Positions 1-9,752 of a stretch of DNA of 24,056 nt are shown here, piece by piece. This DNA comes from Hypsibius dujardini. Its lineage: Eukaryota; Tardigrada; Eutardigrada; Parachela; Hypsibiidae. How positions within the stretch are numbered: the stretch's first letter is position 1; each line of letters begins with the position of its first letter. The translations under genes and the position numbers were made by a program. The stretch lies in assembly GCA_001579985.1 (NCBI GenBank), contig LRSR01002224.1, positions 1 through 24,056 on the forward strand, written 5' to 3'. Under the pieces are notes generated by a model. It saw only the letters and a list, made by a program, of their open reading frames with translations. It ran no database searches and was not told where the DNA came from.

Positions 1-118
1 GACAGACAGACAGACAGACAGACAGAAAAACAGAAAGAGAGACAAAAAGGCAGACAGAAAGACAGACAGACAGTCAGTCAGGAAAACAGATGGGAAGATA
101 GAGAGACAGACATACAGA
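1..118. repeat. (GACA)n microsatellite, intronic
   Basis: A perfect GACA run at the window edge decays into imperfect GACA, GAAA and GTCA units by about position 118. It lies in the intron just before the first visible CHMP6-like exon. Similar tetranucleotide arrays lie in introns of four other genes here. Confidence 0.95.
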
Positions 119-184
119 CAACAGTACGCAGAATTCTGTTTCATGCATTGACCGAGTACCACATATCTTCTTTCCATCATGTAG

Positions 185-535
185 GACATTGACTCGTTAC
201 TCAGCGGATCTATAACGACGGAGGATGATGATGTGGTGGAGGAAGAATTTGCTCAAATGTTTGCGGTAGGCACTACTTAGATTATTGCTTTACCACCACC
301 GACAAGCGAGCTATTTACACCATTGGGCACACAACGGTGTTGTATTTGCAGGACCAATTCCCGGAAGTTCCCAAAGAGGACTTGGAAGAAATTGGGGACA
401 CCGCTCCTAGGAAAGACACAGGTATTAAAGGTCTTTGCGTGATGCCTGTCATTCAGGTGAAGCCATCCGGTTTGTGTTATAGGAAAACAAAAAGCCACGG
501 AAAGAAGGGAACGGCAGGCACAGTTGGCAGATTAA
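185..535 (+). CDS. CHMP6: CHMP6/VPS20-like ESCRT-III subunit, C-terminal exons only
   Basis: Three exons are visible: 185-265, 352-421 and 483-535 (stop TAA). Introns of 86 and 61 bp have GT-AG ends and matching phases (0, then 1). The 67 residues begin DIDSLLSGSITTEDDDV, which matches the conserved C-terminal helix of CHMP6 (human QIDELLAGSFTQEDEDA). An FPEVPKEDL segment follows, equivalent to the LPEVP MIT-interacting stretch, and the protein ends RRERQAQLAD, like human ARPRQAELVAAS. Known role: CHMP6 is a myristoylated ESCRT-III subunit that links ESCRT-II to CHMP4 polymer on endosomes and recruits VPS4. The N-terminal core lies left of the window. The family call rests on the LPEVP-type motif and the tail; another Snf7 paralogue is less likely. 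No break is seen. Confidence 0.75.
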
Positions 536-1222
536 CCATGGCTGCACTCATGTTATTATGTTTTATTAATATCTCAGCCAGGAAAGCCTCCTCCGCTTTC
601 TTTGCCCTCGCTTGGGTGGTCAAAGCAAATGAATATTATTGAATTGCATTGCTTTTCCTTTCCCACTTCTGGTGAGTTGAGCAGACACGGCGTAATTTGA
701 TTCGATTTCAAAGGTTCGAATAATTAACCCACGAGAAAAATGCCGGTTACATTGAATACAAACAAGTTGTGTATGCCAGCAGTTTGGCAAGTAATGGTTC
801 CGGTCGTTAGAAAGACTGAATAAAGCTTTGCTGCTAAGTGTGGCTGCGAAATGTGTGAATCTGAATCCTTAATCAGGAAGGCACACTATACACGCCTTAG
901 TACAGAGTCTGTACAGTGCGCGGGTATCAAAGCTCTCCGTCAGTAGGCTGAGAAATCGCAACACAGTCACATCGTGGAAAGGCCGTAAAGTTTATTGGTT
1001 CGCTGTGGGTCTTTATCTTCTCAGCCTAAATTGTAACCCCCGGATATCGATTCTCTTTTGTTGAACCAAATTCGGTGCGCGACCTGACCTGTAGTTCTGC
1101 TAATCAGCAGCAATGCCCGAACTCACACGAGATAGTTGTCGACCTTGACTAGGATTATTGGGATCATTTTTCAATTGTTCCATACCGTCACCCGCGATGA
1201 AAAACTATACATCGTTTCAGCC
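536..1222. other. 3' UTR of the CHMP6-like gene, then a short intergenic gap or 5' exons of the next gene
   Basis: No well-supported gene is seen here. An open stretch at 839-923 would encode a Cys-rich peptide (CGCEMCESES...). It ends in a possible donor (GTATCA) with the right phase to splice to the acceptor just before 1221. It could be an ectodomain exon of the following membrane protein, but it lies directly on the presumed CHMP6-like poly(A) site. A second option is that the next exon begins near 1153. Neither can be decided by eye. Confidence 0.3.
819..824 (+). promoter_or_regulatory. AATAAA poly(A) signal, probably for the CHMP6-like gene
   Basis: A canonical hexamer lies 284 bp after the CHMP6-like stop codon on the same strand, and no other plus-strand AATAAA lies between them. 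A T/G-rich stretch (GCTTTGCTGCTAAGTGTG) follows at once, as expected of a downstream element. Confidence 0.55.
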
Positions 1223-1959
1223 ATGCAGGAATTCCAGTTTACAGTTGTCGTAGGATGGCTAACTCTCGGTAAGTAGCATGAATACTAGAAGTTAGGTTAA
1301 ATTATCTTTGTCTGTAATCCGTCTACTAGTACCACCTTGTCGGTCAGGTTGTCGGAATTTTTCTCAGCCTGTACCTCTGTCTCTTGTTTATATGATTGAT
1401 TATCTGTCTGTCTGTCTGTTTGTTTATCTGTCTGTCTATCTGCATGTCTGTCTGTCCGTCCGTCTGTCCATCCATCCATCCGTCTGCGTGCCTGTTTTCT
1501 TGCCGCGTGTCTAGCAGTCTATCACGTGTCTACTAAACCGAACTCTTTCAGTGGGGATTTTCTTCTTACTGCTTTTGCTGCTGTACCGAATCCGGCATCG
1601 TCAGGCGAAGTCCCACACAAGCAGATGGCGTTCTGACCTGGGCCAGGCTTACATCCTGATATATCGCGATTCAAATCAGGTTGGAATCTTAATCCTCACG
1701 GAAGAGCTATGGCGGAAATTGTTGAAATTATTAATATAACGTGATGAGTAAACGCAAACGGGGTTTTGTCTGCACGTTCGATTAGGTTGCCGGAAACGCG
1801 AATTCTCATCTGCAGCACGTGGCCTCGACCTCTCTTCTGTTACACAACTTGGAAGGTGACGCTCCCGCAGCAACTGTACTGCCGATGTGGGATAAAAAAC
1901 CGCCGAGTTACGAAGAGGCTGTCGGAGGACCGATTGCACCTTCACTGCCACAAAACTGA
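1223..1959 (+). CDS. Small single-pass membrane protein with a cytoplasmic PPxY motif
   Basis: The proposed exons are 1223-1268, 1552-1679 and 1786-1959 (stop TGA), with phases 1 and 0, giving about 115 aa from the ATG at 1223. Residues 6-27 form one strong hydrophobic helix ending in LLLLLLY. A basic RIRHRQAK stop-transfer stretch follows, so the N-terminus is predicted outside and the tail in the cytosol. Near the C-terminus is KKPPSYEEAVGG, a PPxY motif of the kind bound by WW domains of Nedd4-family ubiquitin ligases. The layout recalls WBP1/VOPP1/PMEPA1-type adaptors, but I recognise no clear orthologue. Exon 1 is very short, and the frame stays open upstream, so more N-terminal sequence may exist (possible acceptors near 1152 and 1220). 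The second donor, CAG|GTTGGA, is weak. The stop lies 168 bp from the stop of the convergent cystatin gene. Confidence 0.5.
1401..1493. repeat. Imperfect (TGTC)n microsatellite in intron 1 of the PPxY gene
   Basis: TGTC units are mixed with TATC, TTTG, CGTC and CATC variants. Transcribed from the plus strand it gives a pyrimidine-rich RNA just upstream of the acceptor at 1551. Confidence 0.9.
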
Positions 1960-2127
1960 CGAGACAAATATGTTCTTGTACGAAGATATTCTAAATCGAG
2001 AACATCATCAACTCTGCCTGCCAACATAACATTTGCAACTTGGACATAGCCAAATCATGTGAGCGAATGGGACAGATCTCATTTTCACGTGTTGACATAA
2101 GGATGCATCGGTGTTTTACGTGAAATA

Positions 2128-2994
2128 TTACGAAGATTGCATATTTTGGACACCGGTCAGCTGCAAGGGTTGTCTACCCGATCCTAGTGGCTCAAACGCG
2201 GACACCAGCACGAGACCAAACGGTTTGCCGTTGTACCCGACAAGGATCTACGAAAACATTAAATCCATCCCGAATACATTTATCGACAAATAAAATTTCG
2301 CGGGACAATTACCTTGAAGTACCAGTTTGTACCGGCAACGACCTGGGTGGTGAAGTCTACGAGCTGATATGGGTTTAGCGGTTGTCCCCCGAATTGGGCT
2401 TCCACTTGTGAACGGAGCTTAAAAAATTTAAATAAATAAATTATAACTACGCAGTGAATAATGCATCGTATTAGTACCATTACATGGACTGCTGGCTAAC
2501 CTGTAATGGTACATGCATATCCATATTGATTGATAGTTCTGTCGATGTCTGTTTTTCTGTCTGTCTTTCTTTCTTTGTGTCTGTCTGCCTTTCTCTCTGT
2601 CTGTCTGTCTGTTTGTTTGACTGGCTTTCTGTCTGTCATCTGATATCCATTTATCGGTCTGCCTGTCTGCGGTCGTCAGCTGTCTCTCTGTCCGTCCGTC
2701 AGACAGGAAGCCAAGTTCTAGACGGACAGATACAATATGGCGGAAGTCACTTACAGATTCTGCCAGTAATTGAGTCTCAGCCGTGGGCTGGCGAGCTTCG
2801 GTTTGTCCTCCAACAATTCTAGGCGAATCCTGCCAGTTATGGTGCAGCTGAGCAGCAATCGTAGCCACGGAAAGACTCACCAGGAAGCAAATTCCGCTTA
2901 TTCTAAAAACCTTTCCATTACTAACATAAACAGAATAATAAATCCCACCATCAACCGATGTATAGCTCCACGCAGCAGTTTCCTACCTGAACAT
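2128..2994 (-). CDS. Secreted stefin-type cystatin (cysteine protease inhibitor)
   Basis: Four exons read in order on the minus strand: 2994-2987, 2902-2755, 2417-2313 and 2247-2128 (stop TAA). The phases agree (2, 0, 0) and give 126 aa. The first coding exon is only 8 nt (ATGTTCAG). It joins an 84-bp intron to a hydrophobic segment, ISGICFLVSLSVATIAAQ, a good signal peptide. The mature part carries the three papain-binding elements of cystatins: an N-terminal glycine (PRIVGG, residues 31-36), the first hairpin QVVAG (residues 76-80) and a PL turn (about residues 106-107). The stefin signature PxTAETQ is also present. There are no paired cysteines as in type 2 cystatins, so this is a type 1 fold with an export signal, an arrangement reported for Fasciola. 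Predicted role: secreted inhibitor of cathepsin L/B-type proteases. No poly(A) signal is seen on its strand before the neighbour. Confidence 0.85.
2289..2294 (+). promoter_or_regulatory. AATAAA, candidate poly(A) signal for the PPxY gene
   Basis: This is the first plus-strand AATAAA after the PPxY stop at 1959; another lies at 2431-2436. It sits inside cystatin intron 3 (2248-2312), so a plus-strand transcript ending here would overlap the last cystatin exon in antisense. Confidence 0.35.
2543..2704. repeat. Imperfect (TGTC)n microsatellite in cystatin intron 2
   Basis: TGTC/TCTG units are broken by TTTC, GTCA and CCGT variants. On the sense strand of cystatin the array reads GACA. It fills about half of the 337-bp intron (2418-2754). 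Confidence 0.9.
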
Positions 2995-3304
2995 TTTAAT
3001 TACGGTTGGAAATAGTGTGGAAAAGGTGGCGAACTATGTTGTCGAAATTTCGGAAAAACTGTTGAAGTTGTTTATATCTGCAGGTTCTCATACGTAGGTA
3101 AAATGCGAGAATCAGCAAAAAAAACTGAGTCGCAACAGGATTTTGTGGAAAACACGGAATTCTGCAGTATCGACAATTTCCAAAGTCAAGTACTACGGTC
3201 AACGAGCGACACGCTGCATAAGCACAATCCGCAGATTTTAGAGAGGAATAACAGTCCACCTCCACCATTTCAAGGCGCTGCTTTGAGGCCACTGAAGAAA
3301 AAAA

Positions 3305-4832
3305 TCATTTTTTCTTCTTGTCAGGAATTCCGGCGTTTCTCCTAAGAATCGCCCCAGGGCTCGGATACGGACGTGATTGAAAGAGCGGACCACTGGCGGT
3401 GGAGTCAACTCCAGTCTTAGCCTCCCCACCTCCGGTCTCCAGCCCGACTCCCCATCCACCGCGTGGGACTTCCGAATACGCCGATGGATCCATAGGGTCT
3501 AGGGCTTCCTTTTCACGGTCAGGACGGTAGCGGCCCATTTTGCCTCCGGTGGCACCGCCACGCGCTCCGTGCTGGACTCCGCCGTATTGCCGCTCGAATC
3601 GTTCCCTGATGGGATCATGCTCTTGGGAATGGGGTACGAGAGTACTTTCTGGGACTTCGTTGGAGAATTCGTTTATGAGCTGTGGAAACAGATTCAAAAA
3701 ATTGGAAGATCGAGAAAAGTGAAACCTAAGAGCATGTCTGCCTGTCTGTCTTTCTGTATGTCTGTCTGTCTATCTGTCTGTTTGTCTGTCTTTCTGCCTG
3801 TCTGTCTGTCTGCAAACATGCATGAGTACTCACAGTCGTGACGTGGGGAACATTTTTGTACAGATATTTTGCAACTTCCGGCGTGGCTCGGGCGTTGGTT
3901 TTCGCCAGAATGGCCCGTAGCTTATTGGCCGAAACGGTGACATTCGCTTTGGGATGTTCCGGCGGAAACCATGACACTTCATCGGTTTCGACGTTCCAGT
4001 AGTAATGTCGACCCCTGAGAAAGACAAAAATTTAAACTCACCGAACCACCTTATGAGTAGGTCATCAAACGAGAGCTGTTGAATAAAAAACTGAGAAACG
4101 CAATACAAATTAAGGATTCTATTATCTAATTATCCTGAAAAAATCTTCAAATTACAGTTTAACTGATCTGACTCTAAAGCTGCATTTTGTCTGTATTCGG
4201 CGTAACCAAATAATATATTAGTCAATCTTCGTGTAAATTAACGGTAACGAATCAGTACGCCAAGCAATCAATCAAGCAAGGACGGCATTCGGCCATCGCA
4301 CTCGTACTGTAAATTCAATTACATTCACCCAAACAACTCAATCGATCAATCAAGGCCCAAAAAATAAATTGTTGCACTTACGTTCCGGGATCGTAAATTT
4401 CCTTCCAGCCCGGTGGCTTGGGATATTTTAACAGCATCAACTGGCGTTTCTTCTCCGTGTACTTCTCCGGCTCCGCATACCCCATGCCCCATCGTTGGCG
4501 GCAGTAATCCACACAGACATGGAAGGGATTGCATTTATTGGGACAACCTGGCCAGGACGACTTTGCGTCCAATTCGTGAGTCGCAGCATACTGCTGAGAG
4601 ATGCCCACGGCCGGCGAGGCAAATGTATTGGGCGACGCTGGCACGACAAACCCTAGATAGTAAAATGAAAACGGGATGAAGTGTGATGAACAAGAACTAG
4701 CCAGAGGAGAAAATGGTTGGAAAAAAAAGAAAATCTTTCCGATCGTTTACCACTTGTAGCGGATGAAGTCCCGGACTCTGTGAGGATACCCCGTTTCTGT
4801 AATCTGGCTTGTAGAGCGGGAGGAAGTGGCAT
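3305..4832 (-). CDS. PQBP1: Polyglutamine-binding protein 1 (WW-domain splicing factor)
   Basis: Four exons: 4832-4751, 4652-4382, 4014-3834 and 3679-3305 (stop TGA). Donors are GTAAAC, GTAAGT and GTGAGT, the phases agree (1, 2, 0), and the product is 302 aa (human 265). It starts [17 protein letters not shown], almost identical to human PQBP1. A Cys-rich segment with [10 protein letters not shown] follows (residues about 64-83), as I recall from invertebrate orthologues. The WW domain lies at about 105-138 (W110, YYW 122-124, W133). The C-terminus has [16 protein letters not shown] and YPSPGAIL (283-290), the YxxPxxVL motif that binds the U5-15kD protein. Known role: nuclear pre-mRNA splicing factor; WW domain contacts include RNA polymerase II and WBP11. 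The Arg/Asp/Glu repeats of the human middle region are replaced by a short Gly-rich linker. It is divergent from MRPS34. A minus-strand ATTAAA at 2995-3000 may be its poly(A) signal. Confidence 0.95.
3733..3814. repeat. (TGTC)n microsatellite in PQBP1 intron 3
   Basis: TGTCTGCC/TGTCTTTC units fill about half of the 154-bp intron 3680-3833. The sense strand reads GACA. The array starts within 20 bp of the donor. Confidence 0.92.
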
Positions 4833-5523
4833 TTTTGGGTGCGGTGGCTTGAGGAGTGGCGGGAGAGGACACAGGGAGGAGATTGGAGATCCTGGAAGGC
4901 ACGCTGGAATACGTGAAAAGAAAGGAGGAATCAACAACCAACCAATCAAGCAGTGAATTATTCCATGAGTGACAATTTCCCATAGAATTAATTAACAAGG
5001 ACCATCTATGCATTAAAATTATTTTCTTCGTCGAACAAAAAATGAAGAATAATTATTTTAAAATTTTAATACTAGTAATCAAATTCTCACTCACTTCTAC
5101 TCACGGTTTTCTAACGTCGAAAAATTATACGTTTTACGAAACTACTAAGCCATTGGCCGAACATTTATTACGCTAACCGAACAAATATGTATCGCTCAAC
5201 AGAACAAGTCAACCGTTGTACCGAACAGATGTATCATTTCATCGAACGATTATGCCGGTGACCGAACAGTTATGTCGTTGACCGAACATCATAACGTAAG
5301 AACTTTACACTCCTCAATCAAAAATCAATCGCTCGTATGCATCCTCTTTAGTGATATCCGTTCTCATTTTATCACGGATCTCATTATATCCGCTCTATCC
5401 AGATTTCAACTTCTTCCTAAAAATTTAAACCCCATTCGCAGACTTTCTCGCTTGAGTATTTAATATTTTGCATTTTCGGAGTGCGGCGCTATTAAACGTG
5501 CTGCAGTTTCATCGCCCAGCAAC
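4833..5523. promoter_or_regulatory. Shared (bidirectional) promoter region of PQBP1 and MRPS34
   Basis: The two start codons face away from each other 691 bp apart, and no other gene fits between them. The stretch contains the phased CCGAACA array (5150-5297), then a TATCCG-rich stretch at 5356-5400 (two TATCCG copies spaced by ATTTTATCACGGATCTCATTA) closer to MRPS34. No TATA box lies at a suitable distance, as is common for housekeeping promoters. Transcription starts and 5' UTR introns cannot be placed by eye. Confidence 0.6.
5150..5297. repeat. Seven-copy degenerate 20-23-bp array with CCGAACA core
   Basis: Cores lie at 5157, 5177, 5200 (CAGAACA), 5221, 5242 (TCGAACG), 5262 and 5282. The spacings are therefore 20, 23, 21, 21, 20 and 20 bp. 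The rough unit is ACCGAACAnntATGtcgtTG. Weaker relatives at 5117 (TCGAAAA) and 5136 (ACGAAAC) continue the phase towards PQBP1. The flanks vary more than the cores. Confidence 0.85.
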
Positions 5524-7024
5524 ATGCCAATCCGAATTGTCGGGAAGCCGAACCAGCTTCGCGGCAAATACCTCTTCGAAATCCTCCGCAACCTGAAGGA
5601 CTTCGGAGTGGGACGAACGGTGGTCCGCTCGTTGTATGAGCGTTATCCTGAGCCGACGTACTTCGTTGTCCGGACGGTGCAGCCGGGCAATGACCCGGTA
5701 AGCGACATGTCCTCTCACTAAACCAAATCCTATCATTCCTTGCACGTCCCATCTGTTTGTTGTGGATGAAGCTTGGCCATATACATTACGCGTCTTTCCC
5801 TTGATCGAATACGTGTCTTTTTGCAGGAAGGTCAAGTGGGAACGATGACAGCAACTCATGTCTTTCGGGGTAAGATTAAGTAATGACCATATTGTGTGGT
5901 ACCTTCATCATTGATTGATCGATCGGCAATTGTTGCTTTGACTCACTGAAGTGCAGCTCTTGCGTTGATTGGTTGTTTCGTCTGAAAACGATAATTGTTT
6001 AGCTTTTTGTTGGATGAATGGATGGTAGTTCTTTTTGAATCGACGCTTGGTTAATTTTGCTGAACTGATATTTATTACCGAAATAAAACTCAATTAGCGG
6101 ATTCGCTGACTCGGTCTTGACTTGTCGGGCAGAGGTGTATGTTATTGTAGGAAGGCTATTGAAATGTTGCAAATATTACTTGACTCGATTGATTGACTGA
6201 TTAGAACTAAATTTCTTGCTATATTGTTGTTGTAAATTAGAAAGCCATGTTCTTCACTGGACTATTAATTCATTAATAACTGGAAGGAACTGAAAATTGA
6301 TTGAGGTTAAACACAAAAATATCTTCCATTGAATAATATAATAATAAATAATAATATAAAAATATTAATCAGCAATAATAAAATTGAATTAATAGAATTA
6401 ACATCACCGTTGATTTAGAATGCTGTAACCATTTTTATTGAAGTATGCGAACGCCACGGCATCATTTTGGAAGCTAATCTGCTGACTAATTAACTAAGAC
6501 ATTCATTAAAATTAGCATATGAAGGGAGGAGTATTTTTCCCGAAGGAACACAACAAAACATACAGTACACCGTAACTGTTTTGCATTCCGATAGTACTGG
6601 TAGTTGCACATTTGTACATTGCTGTTTTTTCTTTATAGGCCGAAATTTCGGAGATGTCGAAGTGACGGACGGACACTTTGCGGATTGGCGATTGATACCG
6701 AAAGAAGAAGAGGCCGAGTACAAAGCGACCTATCGGCCCGGCATGGAGCTCCTCCCCAAACGACGCGTCGTGCCGGCGGCTGAGCCCTTCCCACCGCTGC
6801 TGAAGCTGATGCTGCGTGACGAGGCGGTGAAGGAAGGCAAGCCGTGGGAGAAGGAGCCGATGCTGCCGCTGGTGATCCACCGCGGCGTGGCGAATATTCC
6901 CATCCAGGAGGGCGTGGAAGCCCCAATAGGCGCCGCTCAGCATCCGGACAACCCGATCAGCAAGATGCTGCCGCAAAGTGTCGCGGTTTTACTGGCCAGA
7001 ACTAATTACGCAAAGAAAAAATAG
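5524..7024 (+). CDS. MRPS34: Mitochondrial small ribosomal subunit protein mS34
   Basis: Exons are 5524-5697, 5827-5869 (43 nt) and 6639-7024 (stop TAG). Donors are GTAAGC and GTAAGA, the phases agree (0, 1), and the product is 200 aa (human 218). The N-terminal half contains LFEILRNLKDFGVGR and a YPEPTYFVVR segment, matching the human GLGRLV...EPCYWRLTRVRPD region. Exon 2 plus the start of exon 3 gives HVFRGRNFGDVEVTDGHFADW, equivalent to human [33 protein letters not shown] and KEPMLPLVI block matches PPLLRAMIIAERQ and EEPMLNV. Known role: component of the mitochondrial 28S small subunit, needed for its stability. The ATG at 5524 is the only start before the conserved part. The gene is divergent from PQBP1 and convergent with RRP9. 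Confidence 0.93.
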
Positions 7025-7410
7025 ACCTTCGGACGTACAGGGGGCGGTCTTGATGTGCAGTGTGAATATGCTGATTACCAGAGTGATGGGCATTGGTTTC
7101 CGGCGGTTTTGTTTTCGTATTCTCATGTCTTGGTTAAAAAGCCGATTTCCTTTTGCCGTTTCACCACCGTTTTTAGAAATGACGTTAATGAATTTTTAGT
7201 AGCAATCGCTATCGCACATTCAGTTGAAAATATCGGTCGCTTGACGTTGTTACAGTTCTGTTACGGGCACAACGGCTAGGTACAACGAAATAGATATTTC
7301 ATTGAGTGAGACTCGAGTCTCCATTACATCCCACTAAAGCCCCGAATCTCTTCCTAACATTCTAAATTAATATGAGTTACGGAATTTCAGCTAGGGATAC
7401 CAGCATTGCG

Positions 7411-7416
7411 AATAAA
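7411..7416 (+). promoter_or_regulatory. AATAAA, candidate poly(A) signal for MRPS34
   Basis: The first plus-strand AATAAA after the MRPS34 stop, 387 bp downstream, in the gap between the two convergent genes. The rest of 7025-7661 holds no coding sequence that I can support. Confidence 0.45.
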
Positions 7417-7661
7417 CGGTAACACTGCAAAGTTTCAGCAAGTAGGGAGGAAATTATATAGAAGCTGGACTGTTCCACCTATTTTGTTGAATTTAAAGGT
7501 AATCGATAGCAAATTCACTTGAGAATTTTAAGCAAAAGAAACCGCGTGGCTTGTCAGGGAAAGCACTGACTAACCATGTCCGCTAATTTCCTCAAATATA
7601 AATACCAGGTATTACCGAAAAATCGGATTTTAGTCATCCATGTGGAGCAAAAAAAACGCGA

Positions 7662-9752
7662 CTATCGTTCAACTTCATCGCTATGCGGCTGGTCAGACAC
7701 CACTTTCTTTAAGGTAAACAAACAAACTGAATTCTTGGCGTCTGTCGCTCTCCACCACCGACCCAGTCGATGCTCCTGCCCTACGCCGGCAATGAGCATC
7801 TCTCCGTTCATCACAAATCTCAGCGAATTGACAAAGCCCCTCACGGGGATGGTGAAGTGCAGCTGGATTCCGCGGAAGCCGTCCTGCACGATCCACACTT
7901 TGATCTCGCCGGAATGCGAACCGGAAGCGAAAATGTCAGAGTTTTTGAGCGCGTCGATGGCGGTCACCCAGCATGCCTCCCCGGTGATGGGAGCGCGGTG
8001 AGCCTGCCTCACCGTGTAGATGGGCTTCTTCTTGTGGGCGCCCCACAGGGCGACACTTCCGTCGTCGCCGCCGGTCACGAAATGGTCGTCATCAATCAGC
8101 GATATGCACTCCAAAGAGCCGGACGGCAGTTGGAAGACAAGCTGGGACTCCTCTAGAATCTTCCATATCCGCACGGACGAGTCCTGGCCGCCGGCGGTCA
8201 CGCAGCGCTCTTTGTAGAAGCTGTCGATGGCGCAGACGGCGTTCTGATGCCCGAACAGCGTCTCCACGTAGGCCTTCTCGTCAACGTTCCACACTTTGAC
8301 GTTGCGATCGTGGCCGCAGCTGAAGAGCTCGTGGCTGTTCATGCGGAACGCCACGCCGGACACCAGGTCGCGGTGGCCCTTGAACACGCAGTACAGCTCC
8401 ATGTCGGCGACTGTCCAGATTTTGATGATTTTGTCGCTGCTTCCGGAGGCGAGAAATTTGCTGTCGGATGAGAGCGCCAGGCAGAGGACGGCACCGGAAT
8501 GCCCGAGGGCGTCCGTTTTGTCGAGGGCGATTTTCTTCAGCATCTTCCCGGTTGCGACGTCCCATTTTATTATGGTGCCTTCCTTGCCACCGGAAAATAT
8601 AATTGTGCCTGAAAAATAAATGAACCATAAGCAATGCATTGTTTGATTAATGTGTTGAATTTCAATAAAAATAATATGAAATTTGTCGTAATAAATTTAA
8701 CTAGAAACTGATCTTATTAATAAAAATCCCCATTTTCAGCACTGGAAAAATAATATTTAAAATTAAACGTAATTCTAAATCTAGATAGCATTTTTTAAGT
8801 GAAATAAGACTACCAAAGAGCGACAGAGTCGTAGAGGAACGAACCGTTTGATGTTACACAAGCAACTGCAAGCTTATGACCGTTATGCCCTCTGAACACC
8901 CTCACGGCAGCCTCATCGTAACCCGAATACTCCTTGGCCACTGGTCTACGAAGTCGTCCTGCAGAGTCGAGGACTTCGTCTCGCAATTGGTCGCCGACAT
9001 CCTTGTCGTCTCCTGCCGTGGCTTCCTCTAGTTGCTGAATATAATCTTTTGTCAAACGGAGGCGCTTTTCCTGAAATTTCAGAAGAAAGAAGAAAGAAGT
9101 TCAAACAAACGATTGCATTACGAACTTCAAAAGTCCACAAAGCAGTCAGTTAATGAAACTTCTCAGCTCAAACAACAAACCATACAATACATCAATCAAT
9201 AAGCCGCTCATTAAAACTACTGTTACAAACTCCACCTAATCCATCAATCAACCGTAAAACTGCATGCAAAATGATATCTGACAAACTGAACCCGCACGCT
9301 TTTGCAATACATCAAAACGACTTCGTCGCAGCAGAAAAATTAAAGACAAGAATTCAAACACCCGTGCTGAATAGCTTACGAACCTGCTCTGTTTCTTCGT
9401 CCTCTTCGCGGTCCTCCTCATCGCGCCGTAGCAGAATCTGCTCTTCCGCCTCCTCAGCACCCGACTCGTCACTCAGAATCTCCTCCTCTTCCGCCCGGAA
9501 ACGCTTCTTCCCATCCTTTATGCCATTTGTCGCGTTGGCGGGTGCACCGTTGGCGCGGCCTCGCATGGCACCGCGAGGACCTCCTCGTCCAGCAGAGGAT
9601 CTTCCCCGACCGCGGGGGCCGCCGCGCTGCGAATTTCCTCCCCTCCCGCCTCTCCCGCGGCCCGGAGGTTGACGCGGCGAGGAGAAGCCATTGGTAGGGC
9701 CGTCGGACTTCTGGCGTTTATTCGCACCGGGGGCGACGAAAAATGAATCCAT
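7662..9752 (-). CDS. RRP9: U3 snoRNP WD-repeat protein RRP9 (U3-55K)
   Basis: Exons are 9752-9384, 9070-8845 and 8608-7662 (stop TGA), phases 0 and 1, giving 513 aa (human 475). Residues about 31-67 are rich in RGG/GRG tripeptides, and an acidic stretch (about 87-122) leads into EKRLRLTKDYIQQLEE (human EKKLRLAKLYLEQLRQ). The seven-bladed WD40 propeller follows, with GH and IW/VW dipeptides in FKGHRDLVSGVAF, HDRNVKVWNV and YVETLFGHQ, then GVGQEHRLGRWWR, a hallmark of RRP9. Known role: it binds the box B/C motif of U3 snoRNA in the nucleolus and is needed for 18S rRNA processing. Both donors are the unusual GTTCGT; the homologous protein junctions TEQ|EKRL and TSN|GTII support them. The ATG at 9752 precedes the charged N-terminus directly. 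Confidence 0.95.

Noticed and set aside
700-725. GGTTCGAATAA, resembling a tRNA B box
   Set aside because: The CC that should follow is missing and no acceptor stem or A box fits. No tRNA, rRNA or snRNA gene was found elsewhere.
9271-9672. Plus-strand Ser/Arg/Pro-rich frame of 133 codons
   Set aside because: Shadow of the RGG-rich first exon of RRP9 on the other strand.
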